Source: Obscuribacter phosphatis_A
GTDB lineage: Bacteria > Cyanobacteriota > Vampirovibrionia > Obscuribacterales > Obscuribacteraceae
DNA length: 64,000 bases
Assembly: GCA_017303615.1 (NCBI GenBank)
Contig: JAFLCK010000009.1
Span: 62,001-126,000 of the forward strand
Reading direction: 5' to 3'
This document shows positions 14,959 through 23,908 of the stretch, piece after piece. The position numbers and the translations under genes were made by a program. The notes beneath the pieces are model-generated. The model did not search any database, was not told where the DNA came from, and saw only the letters and a program-made list of their open reading frames with translations. Each line of letters opens with the position of its first letter. Position 1 is the stretch's first letter.

Positions 14959-17900
14959 CTATCCCCCGGCTCTTTTTATAGGTGCCAGGTCGGCGCCGAA
15001 GACCTTTAGCAAAGCCGGTATGACAATAAGAGTGAGAGCGGTAGAGGTTATCATGCCGCCAAGAATAACTATTGCTAGCGGCTTCTCCAACTCTCTGCCG
15101 GCGCCGCCCAGTATGGCAATAGGCAACACTCCTAAGGCTGCGGTCAAAGCCGTCATGAGCACAGGGCTTAATCTCTCCAGGGCGCTTTGCACAATTACTT
15201 CTTCGAAGTCGCTTTGAGAAGTACTCAACAAGTGATTAAAGTGCGTGACCAACATAATGCCGTTACGTGTAGAAATGCCAAACAATGTAATGAAGCCAAC
15301 CAGTGAGCCCACGCTAATGACAGCGCCACCGAAGAGCACAGCCCAAACCCCGCCTACAAGAGCAAGCGGCAGATTAGCCATGATCAAGGCTGCCGCTCTA
15401 ACTGATTTGAATGCTAAGCTGAGAAGCAGCAACATGCCCATCACTGCTGTCGCCGACAAAATAGACAACTGCTTTGCGGCAGCTTCTTGTGCTTCAAACT
15501 GCCCCCCATAAATGATGTAATAACCGCTTGGTAGCTTCACCTTACTAGCAATCTTAGAACGGGCTTCGTCAATGACACCACCCAAATCTCGCCCAGATAC
15601 ATTAGCTTGCACGTATACCCGTCGCGAAATATTCTCATGACTAATCGTATTGGGACTCTCTCCTTCCTTTACTTCAGCCAAGGAGCCCAATGGTATCTTT
15701 GCTCCGGAAGGTGTATCGATAAGAACCGATTGAATGAGAGCAAGGTTGTCTCTGAATTCAGGCTGCAACAATACATATATGTCAAAAGTCTTCTGCCCTT
15801 CCAGAACCTGCGCTACTGCAACCCCCTTAAAGGCGGCTTCGATTGATGCCGAGAGTTGCTTGACTGTCACCCCATATCTGGCGGCAACGCCGCGGTTGAT
15901 CTTGATGGAAATTTGCGGCACCGGAATAATCGGCTCGACATGAACATCGACGGCACCGCCTATGGTCTTCATGACGCCCTCAACCTCCTTAGCCTTTTCG
16001 TGCAAAATATCAAGATCGGCACCAAAAATCTTGATGGCAATAGCCGCATTCACACCAGACAGAGCGTGCTCCATACGATGCTGTAAATAAGACCCCGAGT
16101 CGGCAATGAGACCAGGAACATGCGCGAACTCATGACGCACATGGTACAAGATGTCTCTTCTGTTCTTGCTTTCCGGCTTCAAGCGAATATCAAATTCACT
16201 AAAGTTTCCCGCCCCGAAATCCTCACCCCCCTCAGCTCTGCCCGCACGTTGACTAGCGGCAACAATATCGTGTTGCTTGACAAAGTGGCTGATTAGCTCT
16301 CTTCCTATGGCCGTAGTCGTATGCAAACTTGTGCCAGGCATGGAATTGGTCACAACTATCAAATTGTTTTCATCGAATTCAGGTAGAAACTCACTGCCCA
16401 TAACAGTCAGCGGTACCAAAGAGACAAAGAAAAGACAGACTGCGCTCGAAATAACAGTTTTGGGACGAGACAAACTAAACCTAATCAAAGGCAGATACAA
16501 CTTCTTGAGGTACTCAACCGTTTTCGTCTCACCCCTAGCAAGATTCTTCGGCAAACGCAACAGCATATAACACAGGGATGGGGTGACAGTCAGAGCCACC
16601 GCCAGTGAAGAGAAAAGACTAACTAAATAAGAATAGGCTAGCGGACTAAAGATTTTCCCCTCGAGACCGCCCAAAGAAAGAACCGGTAAAAAGACAAGGG
16701 CGACGATGAAAGTGGCGTAGACTACTGAGCCTCTCACTTCAAGCGAGGCCTGATAAACCACCTTGAAGGCATTCTGTGCTGGACTGGAGATTTGATTCTC
16801 ACGCAGTCTTCGATAAATATTCTCCACATCAACAATGGCATCATCGACCACTTCACCGATGGCAATAGCCAATCCGCCTAGCGTCATTGTATTAATGGTA
16901 TAGCCCTGGAACTTTAGAATAATAATTGCGGACAACAAGGAGAGGGGAATTGCGGTGAGAGAAATAAAGGCTGTACGCCAATTCTGCAAAAACACAAAAA
17001 GAATTAGCATCACCAAAGCCCCACCCAAGATGACAGCCTCGCAGACATTTCTAATCGCCAACTCAATGAAATCCGCTTGCCTAAAGGTGATCACTGTTCG
17101 CACATCGGCGGGGAAACTTCCTTTCATCTCAGTCAGAGCCTGCTCAAGGTTATGAGTCAAATCGAGTGTGTTAGACCAAGGTTGCTTAAAGACAGTCAGA
17201 ACCACTCCAGGATGCCCATCCACGATAGCATCGCCAATCTGAAACTCAGGACCGACCTTAACTGTGGCAACGTTCTTAAGTAAGACAGGTGAGCCATTGC
17301 GACTAGTGATCACACTTTCAGCAATCTCAGAAGGCGCCGAAACTCTACCCAGCCCCCTAATCAGCTGTTCCTTCTCATTAGTCCTTAATATGCCACCCGC
17401 CGCATTAATACTGCTGCCGCCGGCAGCCGCGAGAACCTGCTCCAGGGTGACATCGTATTGCCTGAGTCTATTGGGATCGACAAGAACCTGATATTGCTTT
17501 ACTTCACCGCCAATAACTACCACATTAGAGACACCGCCGACAGAAAGTAAGCGCATGCGTATCGTCCAATCAGCCAAAGTTCGAAGTTCCATCGGCGAAG
17601 TTTGACCGGTGCTATAGAGCCCAATCTTCAAAATATCACCGGCAGCGGTTGTGATAGGTGCCAAAACTGGATCTTTCACCCCGGCAGGTAGTTTTGCCCG
17701 GGCGCCCTGCAGTTTCTCTGAGACTAGCTGCCTGGCTGTAAAAATATTACTACCGTCATGAAAAATAACAGTGATGACCGACAAACCTACAGTAGAAATA
17801 GATCTGACCACTTTCACATTAGCGGTGCCGTTCAAGCCCACTTCAAGAGGTCTGGTCACCGCACTCTCAACTTCCTCCGGGGCGAAGCCGGGAGCCTCGG

Positions 17901-18051
17901 TCAAGACCACAACCTGAATAGGAGCAAAATCAGGAAACACATCAACAGGCATCTGGAAAGTAGAATAAACACCGAGTAGAAGCCAAACAAGGGCTAGCAA
18001 ATTTACCACCCAGCGATTACTTATCGACCATCGAATGAGAGCATTCAGCAT
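14959..18051 (-). CDS. czcA: Heavy-metal efflux RND transporter (CzcA/CusA family)
   Basis: A full-length 1030-residue RND pump. TM1 is at the N-terminus (ISNRWVVNLLALVWLLLG), followed by PVDVFPDFAPIQV, a hallmark of the HME-RND subfamily. Two large periplasmic loops are present, and TM4 has acidic residues (AIGEVVDDAIVDVENIYRRL) of the proton relay. C-terminal TM helices include GFITLFGISTRNGIMLV. Family members export Zn, Cd, Co, Ni, Cu or Ag from periplasm or cytoplasm; the metal is not certain here. The start has a near-perfect AGGAGG. The adaptor gene ends 12 bases upstream. No TolC-type outer-membrane gene is adjacent. Confidence 0.95.
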   Translation of the reverse strand: MLNALIRWSISNRWVVNLLALVWLLLGVYSTFQMPVDVFPDFAPIQVVVLTEAPGFAPEEVESAVTRPLEVGLNGTANVKVVRSISTVGLSVITVIFHDGSNIFTARQLVSEKLQGARAKLPAGVKDPVLAPITTAAGDILKIGLYSTGQTSPMELRTLADWTIRMRLLSVGGVSNVVVIGGEVKQYQVLVDPNRLRQYDVTLEQVLAAAGGSSINAAGGILRTNEKEQLIRGLGRVSAPSEIAESVITSRNGSPVLLKNVATVKVGPEFQIGDAIVDGHPGVVLTVFKQPWSNTLDLTHNLEQALTEMKGSFPADVRTVITFRQADFIELAIRNVCEAVILGGALVMLILFVFLQNWRTAFISLTAIPLSLLSAIIILKFQGYTINTMTLGGLAIAIGEVVDDAIVDVENIYRRLRENQISSPAQNAFKVVYQASLEVRGSVVYATFIVALVFLPVLSLGGLEGKIFSPLAYSYLVSLFSSLAVALTVTPSLCYMLLRLPKNLARGETKTVEYLKKLYLPLIRFSLSRPKTVISSAVCLFFVSLVPLTVMGSEFLPEFDENNLIVVTNSMPGTSLHTTTAIGRELISHFVKQHDIVAASQRAGRAEGGEDFGAGNFSEFDIRLKPESKNRRDILYHVRHEFAHVPGLIADSGSYLQHRMEHALSGVNAAIAIKIFGADLDILHEKAKEVEGVMKTIGGAVDVHVEPIIPVPQISIKINRGVAARYGVTVKQLSASIEAAFKGVAVAQVLEGQKTFDIYVLLQPEFRDNLALIQSVLIDTPSGAKIPLGSLAEVKEGESPNTISHENISRRVYVQANVSGRDLGGVIDEARSKIASKVKLPSGYYIIYGGQFEAQEAAAKQLSILSATAVMGMLLLLSLAFKSVRAAALIMANLPLALVGGVWAVLFGGAVISVGSLVGFITLFGISTRNGIMLVTHFNHLLSTSQSDFEEVIVQSALERLSPVLMTALTAALGVLPIAILGGAGRELEKPLAIVILGGMITSTALTLIVIPALLKVFGADLAPIKRAGG

Positions 18052-18063
18052 AGATAACCTCCT

Positions 18064-19578
18064 CTATGCCTTACGCTGTATTTTTCTAAAAAACACTGAC
18101 GCAACTAAAGCCACAATAGCAAAGATGAAACCTAGCGCGAAGCCTATCACCATCTCCGCCCGAGGATTATTGGCAGGAGTCTCCAATTCTTCATGCAGTT
18201 GGTGAGCCTCATGCTTCTCGCCTTTATGCTGCTTCCCCGCTTCTGGCTTAAGAATAGACTGAGCAAGCAACTGACTAGCGCCACTGACTACAACCGACTC
18301 ACCTTGCTGCAAACCAGAGAGTACTTCGACTTGCCCGGCAGCCTTTGCCCCCAACCTAACCGCCAGCGGCTCAAAATGACCTTCTTGGGCGTGGAAAACA
18401 TAGATATAAGAACGATCTTTATAGCAAACGACTGCTGCTTCCGGCACCAAAAACGCGCTCTGAGCACCAATGGAAACATCACCCAGCATTATCTGCGCCG
18501 TAACAAACATGCCTGGGCGCAATACACCTGACTTATTCTCGGCTACTATCCGCACGTGCATGGTCTTGGTAGTCTCATCAACTACTGAACCAACAGATGA
18601 AATTTTTCCAGCAATTCGATCCTTCGATGGAGTCTCAAGAACAACCGACTGACCGACCTTTACTTTTGGAATCTGCTCCTGATAAATATCGACCATGACC
18701 CAAATTGGTGAAAGATTGACTATCGAATAGACGGTTCTGCTCGGCTCAATTCTTTCCCCTAAACTTATATTTCTTTTCACCACATAACCGCTGACAGGAG
18801 ACCTGATTGCCAAATCCGAGGTCACCTTGCCCGAGCGCAGAGCATCATCAACAGCCCCCTCATCAATGCCCATGATTGATAATTGGCCTTTGGCGGTTTC
18901 AATAATGACAGCACGCTGCCTCTCAAGCAACGCTACGTCTTGAGCCAACCGCTGGGTCAATGTTTCCAGACGCACAACCGCGGAGTCGAAGGCATTCTTG
19001 GCTTCCTGATAGCTCTTACGAGCGCTGATTCCTTCTTGCAAAAGCGACTCTTCTCTCTCAAATGTAAACTTTGCCAGTTGCACTTGCTTAGTCTGCAACT
19101 TAATGTCCCCTTCGTACTGAGACCTTACCTTTGCGATCTCGGCATCGAGCCGGGCCCGGTCGTTAATTAGTTGTGTCAGATTACTAGCTACATCCATACT
19201 GTAAACTACAGCTAAAATCTGACCGCGCCCAACAAGGTCTCCTTGCTTTGCCAGCACCGATTTGACTACACCACCAACAGTAGAGGTGACGCTGAAAGCT
19301 TGAGTCTCATCGGCCTGCACCTCGCCTGTAGCATTGAGTGCATCTTTGAGAAGAGCTTTTTTAGCAACCGCTGTTCTTATCTCAAGAGCCCTAATACTCT
19401 GATCATCCGCACTTACTTCAGCCGGCTGCAAAACTGCAGACTCTTCAAGGAAGGCTTCTCCTTCGCCGCTATGAGCGAAAAGAAGAGGCGGAACAGCAAG
19501 GAGAAAGACCCAAGCCAGACAAAAAGAAAACGAAAGTCTAGATTGAACCAACCCAAAGAAGGGAAAGCACTGACGCAT
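18064..19578 (-). CDS. czcB: Efflux RND periplasmic adaptor (CzcB/CusB-like membrane fusion protein)
   Basis: A 504-residue adaptor from ATG 19578. It has an N-terminal signal segment (CLAWVFLLAVPPLLFAHSGEGEAF). A lipoyl/biotinyl-like segment (VGRGQILAVVYS and the later SPVSGYVVKRNISLGE) flanks a long alpha-hairpin (DRARLDAEIAKVRSQYEG...). The beta-barrel (VGQSVVLETPSKDRIAGKISSVG) and membrane-proximal domains (VSGASQLLAQS) follow. A His-rich linker (KQHKGEKHEAHQLHEE) and a C-terminal TM helix (VIGFALGFIFAIVALVASVFF) are present; the C-terminal TM is unusual for this family. It bridges the RND pump to an outer-membrane channel. Confidence 0.92.
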   Translation of the reverse strand: MRQCFPFFGLVQSRLSFSFCLAWVFLLAVPPLLFAHSGEGEAFLEESAVLQPAEVSADDQSIRALEIRTAVAKKALLKDALNATGEVQADETQAFSVTSTVGGVVKSVLAKQGDLVGRGQILAVVYSMDVASNLTQLINDRARLDAEIAKVRSQYEGDIKLQTKQVQLAKFTFEREESLLQEGISARKSYQEAKNAFDSAVVRLETLTQRLAQDVALLERQRAVIIETAKGQLSIMGIDEGAVDDALRSGKVTSDLAIRSPVSGYVVKRNISLGERIEPSRTVYSIVNLSPIWVMVDIYQEQIPKVKVGQSVVLETPSKDRIAGKISSVGSVVDETTKTMHVRIVAENKSGVLRPGMFVTAQIMLGDVSIGAQSAFLVPEAAVVCYKDRSYIYVFHAQEGHFEPLAVRLGAKAAGQVEVLSGLQQGESVVVSGASQLLAQSILKPEAGKQHKGEKHEAHQLHEELETPANNPRAEMVIGFALGFIFAIVALVASVFFRKIQRKA

Positions 19579-19636
19579 GAAAATCACCCACAAATAAAGG
19601 AACAATGCCAGAACAGAGCTCTGCTGCTTGCAATGT

Positions 19637-20047
19637 CTAAATCAGTAAGGTTCGCTTGGCTAGATATAACTTGCCCGGGAAATTTCCCAGAATGGGCGGT
19701 GCACGGTTGTGTGCGCGGTTGTGTTCGCACTTAGACGACTCTGCAAAGATAGTCGAACGAAAATGATTGCTCAAGTACGAAATGACAAGCTGAAATTTGC
19801 TCAGATCAATATATTCACTAGCACCAAGTGACTCTAAGGTGATGAAACAGTCGGAACAACAATCAGACGGCTTGCTCGAACTGAGGACTGAAGTAAACCC
19901 AAGAGGCGCCGAGCCTGGAGTCAATTCAGATATGATACCAGAAGCGATACCGTGGCATGAGTCTCTATCGGTGCATAGGCAAAGGGTCTGCCCTGTAACG
20001 ATAGTCCAGAGTAAAAACAAATTGAGTAAACAGATGGCAAATCTCAA
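19637..20047 (-). CDS. Small secreted Cys-rich protein at the head of the efflux operon
   Basis: A 136-residue protein from TTG 20047 with AGAGGGG 6 bases upstream. The signal peptide (RFAICLLNLFLLWTIVTG) is followed by seven or more cysteines: TLCLCTDRDSCHG and SDCCSDCF in two groups. It lies 58 bases ahead of the adaptor gene in the same direction. Paired-Cys/His content together with a metal-efflux operon suggests periplasmic metal binding or sensing; this is inference. Family not recognised. The C-terminal third is basic and may be less conserved. Confidence 0.6.
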   Translation of the reverse strand: MRFAICLLNLFLLWTIVTGQTLCLCTDRDSCHGIASGIISELTPGSAPLGFTSVLSSSKPSDCCSDCFITLESLGASEYIDLSKFQLVISYLSNHFRSTIFAESSKCEHNRAHNRAPPILGNFPGKLYLAKRTLLI

Positions 20048-20271
20048 TAGTTTCCCCTCTTAAGGGATAAACCTCTATCAATTAGCTGAAACAAAAGCCG
20101 CTAAATGATAGAGTCTTTGCAAAAGTACGAACACTTCGATTATAAATCAAGAACAGTCGCTTAGATAGCTAATAAAAATCACAAAAAGAATTCGAGGGCA
20201 ATGAAAACCGTTATCGTATTTAGGAAGCCCTTAGTTAGTGCCTTTCATGCTCAAAAAAGATAGAAAGCTCT
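20048..20271. other. AT-rich intergenic region
   Basis: Part of a 341-base space between the Cys-rich efflux-operon gene and the gene ending at 20389; the other part holds a possible small membrane peptide (20272-20379). It should contain the efflux operon promoter on the minus strand, as AGAGGGG and the TTG start lie at its left edge. I see no tRNA, terminator hairpin or clear operator. Confidence 0.5.
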
Positions 20272-20379
20272 TTCAACCAACATCACCACTAGCGGTATCA
20301 GCAAAAGAAAAAGAAAAAACATTCCAATCAACTCAATTGGAAAGACAAGTTCAGACTCAAACTTCAAATACGCCAGCAC
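20272..20379 (-). CDS. Possible 35-residue single-TM peptide
   Basis: A short frame from GTG 20379, with AAGG 7 bases upstream, located 10 bases after the stop of the preceding gene. The product begins MLAYLKFESELVFPIE and continues as a clean transmembrane helix (GMFFLFLLLIPLVVMVG). Position, ribosome-binding site and hydrophobicity suggest a real membrane micropeptide cotranscribed with the two Cys-motif membrane proteins, but the length makes chance possible. Confidence 0.35.
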
Positions 20380-20388
20380 TGCTTTACC

Positions 20389-20808
20389 TTATATAATTGC
20401 ATTATCTTCCACAGGCTCTTGCATCTTAGGACTATTGCCATTTTCAATGGTGATAAAAGAAGGTCCCAACATAGGTAAAATAGCGAGCAAAAAAGCTGAG
20501 ACATGAAAATTTAGCCAAGCAAGCCAGTTATACTTCTCGCGCAAACTACTTGTGCCGAGAATCGATAGACAATCACGTGTGACTATCTTGCCATCGCGCC
20601 GCCTATAGATGCGAATGCAAAGCCCACCCTCGTTCTTAGAGATCAAATCAAGAGCCTCGTCCCGATTCAACTGAGCAATGTTATAGACATTCTGTTTGCA
20701 TTTCTCACAAAAGCGCACTCTTTCATCCCCGTCCATGCTCTTCCATGTCATTGGGCATTTAAAGCTGAGCTGTAAGGAATAGAGTTCATCTAATAAATCG
20801 TCACGCAT
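20389..20808 (-). CDS. Cys-motif membrane protein, paralogue 2
   Basis: A 139-residue protein. An N-terminal soluble module carries CPMTWKSMDGDERVRFCEKCKQNVYNIAQL, then C-x-R-x-YRRRDGKIVTRDCLSILG. One C-terminal TM helix follows (FHVSAFLLAILPMLG). It is clearly paralogous to the product of 21080-21547: the same five cysteines, the CP-x2-W and R-x-C-x2-C-x3-VYN motifs, and the same W-x-W-x-NF entry to the TM. The cysteines could form a zinc site facing the cytosol. GAGG lies 7 bases before ATG. Similar short modules occur in several phyla as uncharacterised proteins. Function unknown. Confidence 0.75.
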   Translation of the reverse strand: MRDDLLDELYSLQLSFKCPMTWKSMDGDERVRFCEKCKQNVYNIAQLNRDEALDLISKNEGGLCIRIYRRRDGKIVTRDCLSILGTSSLREKYNWLAWLNFHVSAFLLAILPMLGPSFITIENGNSPKMQEPVEDNAII

Positions 20809-20817
20809 ACAGCAACC

Positions 20818-21003
20818 TCAATCAAACTCACCAAGGTCAAATTCATTCAGTTTAGCCAGTTCATTCTCAAGGAGATTCTTTCGTTCAAGAGCCTGCTCAT
20901 GCAGATCTAACAAACCCGCGCTGAGAGCCATCCGAGCACGACTAGCCCAAGCTCTAATCTGGTCTTCTATCTGTTGCTTAGATCGCTTCGGCTCTTCAGT
21001 CAT
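20818..21003 (-). CDS. Small helical protein between the two Cys-motif paralogues
   Basis: A 61-residue, charged, entirely helical protein (IEDQIRAWASRARMALSAGLLDLHEQALERKNLLENELAKLNE). It ends 9 bases before the next gene, whose Shine-Dalgarno overlaps its stop. The sequence pattern is coiled-coil-like and slightly recalls PspA-type helices, but is too short for assignment. Gene order suggests it acts with the flanking membrane proteins. Confidence 0.55.
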   Translation of the reverse strand: MTEEPKRSKQQIEDQIRAWASRARMALSAGLLDLHEQALERKNLLENELAKLNEFDLGEFD

Positions 21004-21079
21004 ATATCAAACTCTGCCAAAAGAATCACCTAGTCAGAACTCGGCGTTACCGATAGTCATACCAATTCTCAATGGAACC

Positions 21080-21547
21080 TCACTCTTTTCGAATTGCGTC
21101 TTCTTTAGGCTTGGTGTTCTTCTCCAGCTTAGTCTCCGATTCTTCAACCATAATAGGTCCAACTCCCTGGACGAGAGTACAAAGCCCAGCTGGCCCCACA
21201 ATCTGCAAAAGGGCGAGCAAACCAGCGGAACAAAGAAAATTGATCCAAGCCCAGAAGTTATATTTAGCAGTGAGTTCTTGCCTGCCCAGTATAGATACAC
21301 AGTCGCGTGTGATCAACTTGCCGTCACGACGCTGATAGAAAGCCACACACTCTTTGCCTTCGGTCTCGTTTATGAAACGATAAGCCTCATCGCGAGTCAT
21401 CATCGAAAGATTATATACATTCTGCTTGCACCTTCGGCAATTGCGCACCTGCTCATTGCCATCCAGATCATTCCAGCTTAAGGGGCATTTGTAATCGAGC
21501 TTAATACCGAACAGCGCTTCACTGTTCTCTGCTTGTTTATTGGGCAT
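21080..21547 (-). CDS. Cys-motif membrane protein, paralogue 1
   Basis: A 155-residue protein with the same architecture as 20389-20808: KCPLSWNDLDGNEQVRNCRRCKQNVYNLSMMTRDEA, then C-x-AFYQRRDGKLITRDCVSILG, then a TM segment (FLCSAGLLALLQIVGPAGLC). A longer charged C-terminal tail (ESETKLEKNTKPKEDAIRKE) follows. The conserved cysteine set (CP, C-x2-C, two single Cys) suggests a small metal-binding or redox module. It is the first gene of a three- or four-gene operon. Not assigned to a named family. Confidence 0.75.
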   Translation of the reverse strand: MPNKQAENSEALFGIKLDYKCPLSWNDLDGNEQVRNCRRCKQNVYNLSMMTRDEAYRFINETEGKECVAFYQRRDGKLITRDCVSILGRQELTAKYNFWAWINFLCSAGLLALLQIVGPAGLCTLVQGVGPIMVEESETKLEKNTKPKEDAIRKE

Positions 21548-21582
21548 TGTTCACCAGAAAAGAAGATTTACAACATCGGAAG

Positions 21583-21610
21583 GGCGATGGGTGTAAGGCG
21601 ATGGGTGTAA
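21583..21610. repeat. 14-bp tandem duplication
   Basis: Two exact adjacent copies of GGCGATGGGTGTAA upstream of the Cys-motif operon, followed by a partial third (GGTCACGGGTGATG). This may be a slippage product or a double regulator site. Confidence 0.5.
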
Positions 21611-21651
21611 GGTCACGGGTGATGCTAGCTAGTAATTCCTAAATCCATCAT

Positions 21652-21695
21652 GACATAGTGCAAAATTCGGTCTAGACCTATAAGTACACTATGTC
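21652..21695. promoter_or_regulatory. 9-bp inverted repeat in intergenic region
   Basis: GACATAGTG (21652-21660) and CACTATGTC (21687-21695) form exact arms 26 bases apart, in the space between the 127-residue gene's end and the Cys-motif operon. It could be an operator or a weak hairpin at the end of the upstream-reading unit. No T-tract of note is seen. Confidence 0.3.
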
Positions 21696-21742
21696 GAATT
21701 ATTGTTACAAGCCTTAGTTTTGTGCTTATCTTTCCGCAAAAA

Positions 21743-22126
21743 TCATTCGCGCAATTGGCTATTCACAAGACCAAGGATGTCTGCGCCAGAGACCAATGCC
21801 GATGGTACATAAGAGCCTGCGACAAGTTCGGCTCCAGCCCCAACTTTTCTATAAAGCCTGAGACTATAAGTGTGCGCAAACCCGCCGCTTTCATAGTGCA
21901 GCAAAACTTCCTCGGCAGAGTCATCTATATAGCCGCTCAACAACCTGGAGAGAGGCAAAAGTTCTCCCCGTACCACACAACCCACCTGGTAGGGGGCACC
22001 GATATCGGCCAGCGGCTCTTTCTCAAGCTCAGAGGCAAGATAGGCAGGTAAATCAGAGAGTGAGCGAGCTTCCCTAAAGGCGGCACGCTGAAGGAATTCT
22101 TTCACAGGTCTCAATTCTTCAGACAT
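21743..22126 (-). CDS. Hypothetical cytosolic protein
   Basis: A 127-residue soluble protein with no signal peptide. A beta-rich stretch (EEVLLHYESGGFAHTYSLRLYRKVGAGAEL) follows a helical N-terminus. Its ATG immediately follows the TAA of the 22127-23866 gene with no spacing, so it is translationally coupled to it. No family is recognised. The coupling suggests a shared function, perhaps chaperone-like or regulatory, but nothing in the sequence tests this. Confidence 0.6.
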   Translation of the reverse strand: MSEELRPVKEFLQRAAFREARSLSDLPAYLASELEKEPLADIGAPYQVGCVVRGELLPLSRLLSGYIDDSAEEVLLHYESGGFAHTYSLRLYRKVGAGAELVAGSYVPSALVSGADILGLVNSQLRE

Positions 22127-23866
22127 TTAATTTAAGGGATGACTCTTGGAACAAGTTTTCAATGAAGTTTCAATTTCGTCTAGTGCTTTCAATCTATCAC
22201 CGAGAACCTGCATGGGCAACTGTCTCTTTTTGCCCAGCTTATAGCGATTGATCTCATCTTGGACGCGCAGCCTGATGTTGTCGCCCACTCCCACGAAGCT
22301 GCCGACGCAGTAAGCGATGGTTCCGCCTTGTAAAACAGAGTTGGCTTTGTGATTGAAGTGCTGATAGACAAAGCCGGCACGCATCAAGCAGATACCCAAA
22401 GACATCTTGGTTGCACCTATGCCGGTACCGACAATAACGTTCTCAGTTGCCGACCGGGTACCCGAGCGTATCTCTCTGGTGGCAAGTTCAAGCTGCCCTT
22501 TACGTAAACCAGACTGCCTCTCGTAAGACGACAGCAAAGCTAAAGTCTGCGCGGAACAAGTATCGGAAGATACGACTCCTCTTGCCTTAACTAACTGCAT
22601 AAGGTCTTCTTTGTCTTTTTCCAGGGTGGCAAGATCACATTGGGGAATCCCGGCGGTCACTCCGCGCAAGGCACGGCTGTGCATAGTGCCTACCACTTTG
22701 CCGCAAGCCCTCGAAACCAGCGGTGTGGCAACAATCAAACAGCCCGAAATAAAAGTACAGATTCCACCAGGACCATTGAAGTTGGGATGATTCTCGTGCA
22801 GTCCCTTTATATTAATACCGTTGCCGACCGCACCCACTGAGTTCTTTAAAATATCGAGTACATAAAGTGAGTCTTGAAAAGCGCGAAAGCGTCTGGCTCC
22901 AACATGGAAAGCCACATACTCATGCAAACCCATAGCTGTAATATCTTTCAAAACCTTTTCTTCGGCAAGCGCTAATGCGCGGTCTTCGGCACTGAGAGCG
23001 CCGGAATCTACTAAACGACGCCTTCTCTCAAAGAGTCCCTCCAGTTCAGCCTTCATAGCTAAAACTCTTTTGATGCCCTCCTTTGGAGCATAACCAGCCT
23101 TTCGCGACTGATACTCGTGAAACATGTTAATGGAGAGTTCGACACTAGATCCGGTGGCACCGATAATCTGACCGATCATCTGGGGAGCAAGTCCATTCTC
23201 TAGACGAGCCCTTATGGGTGTGCGCTGCTTATAGGTGATTTTGCCGTTTTTATCGAGCACCATATCGTTGGCAACATTGATGATGCGCTGCCTCTCCAAA
23301 GCCTGATAGAGCAAACCAGAACCAGTCAAAGCAGCGTTCGCCTCTTGCGAAAGAAAATAGCGCCAGCCACGCCAGCGCCCCTGCACATTATTCTTCTTGC
23401 GAAAATTAATTGCATAGCGCTCCAATTCAATCTCTTTGAGCAGAATATCGCGGTTGAGCGCTTCAATAGCGCCGACCTGCCCCCTTAGCACCACTGGTGA
23501 TGGCGCAACAGCAAGACCGACACCAGAGTCACCAGAAGCAGCGGCACCAGAAGCAGGCTCGATTGACGCCAGCTCAGATGTATGCTCGCCCGGCAGAGGA
23601 CTTTCGATTTCAGCGGCTTCTATTGGTACTAGTACTTTCTCTTCTGTATCTACCTGCTGTGTAACAATGCCATCTACTGAAGATGGAGGAATAGAAGAAG
23701 GCTGGGAAAGCTTGTCAGAATAGCCCTGCTGGCATTCAGCAGATGTATCTCTTAAAGATGCTTCTTCAACTAAAGCCCAGGTCGGCAAATTGGCATTGAG
23801 AAGAAACAACAGAAGCAAGAAAAGAACCGAGACTTGCTTTGGCAATGATTGCAGAAAAGATATCAT
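22127..23866 (-). CDS. Large secreted or membrane-associated protein of unknown function
   Basis: About 579 residues from the ATG at 23866. A signal peptide (FLQSLPKQVSVLFLLLLFLLNANLPTWA) is followed by a Ser/Glu/Pro-rich linker (to ~residue 130). A helical body contains two hydrophobic stretches (CTFISGCLIVATPLVSRACG and the Gly-rich VGTGIGATKMSLGICLM). Several charged coiled segments (EGLFERRRRLVDSGALS) are present. I do not recognise a family. It is followed without a gap by the 127-residue gene. Probably in the envelope. Confidence 0.65.
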   Translation of the reverse strand: MISFLQSLPKQVSVLFLLLLFLLNANLPTWALVEEASLRDTSAECQQGYSDKLSQPSSIPPSSVDGIVTQQVDTEEKVLVPIEAAEIESPLPGEHTSELASIEPASGAAASGDSGVGLAVAPSPVVLRGQVGAIEALNRDILLKEIELERYAINFRKKNNVQGRWRGWRYFLSQEANAALTGSGLLYQALERQRIINVANDMVLDKNGKITYKQRTPIRARLENGLAPQMIGQIIGATGSSVELSINMFHEYQSRKAGYAPKEGIKRVLAMKAELEGLFERRRRLVDSGALSAEDRALALAEEKVLKDITAMGLHEYVAFHVGARRFRAFQDSLYVLDILKNSVGAVGNGINIKGLHENHPNFNGPGGICTFISGCLIVATPLVSRACGKVVGTMHSRALRGVTAGIPQCDLATLEKDKEDLMQLVKARGVVSSDTCSAQTLALLSSYERQSGLRKGQLELATREIRSGTRSATENVIVGTGIGATKMSLGICLMRAGFVYQHFNHKANSVLQGGTIAYCVGSFVGVGDNIRLRVQDEINRYKLGKKRQLPMQVLGDRLKALDEIETSLKTCSKSHPLN

Positions 23867-23908
23867 CACCAATGTTTTAACCTATGCCGCTGTAATAAGA
23901 CATTGCGA

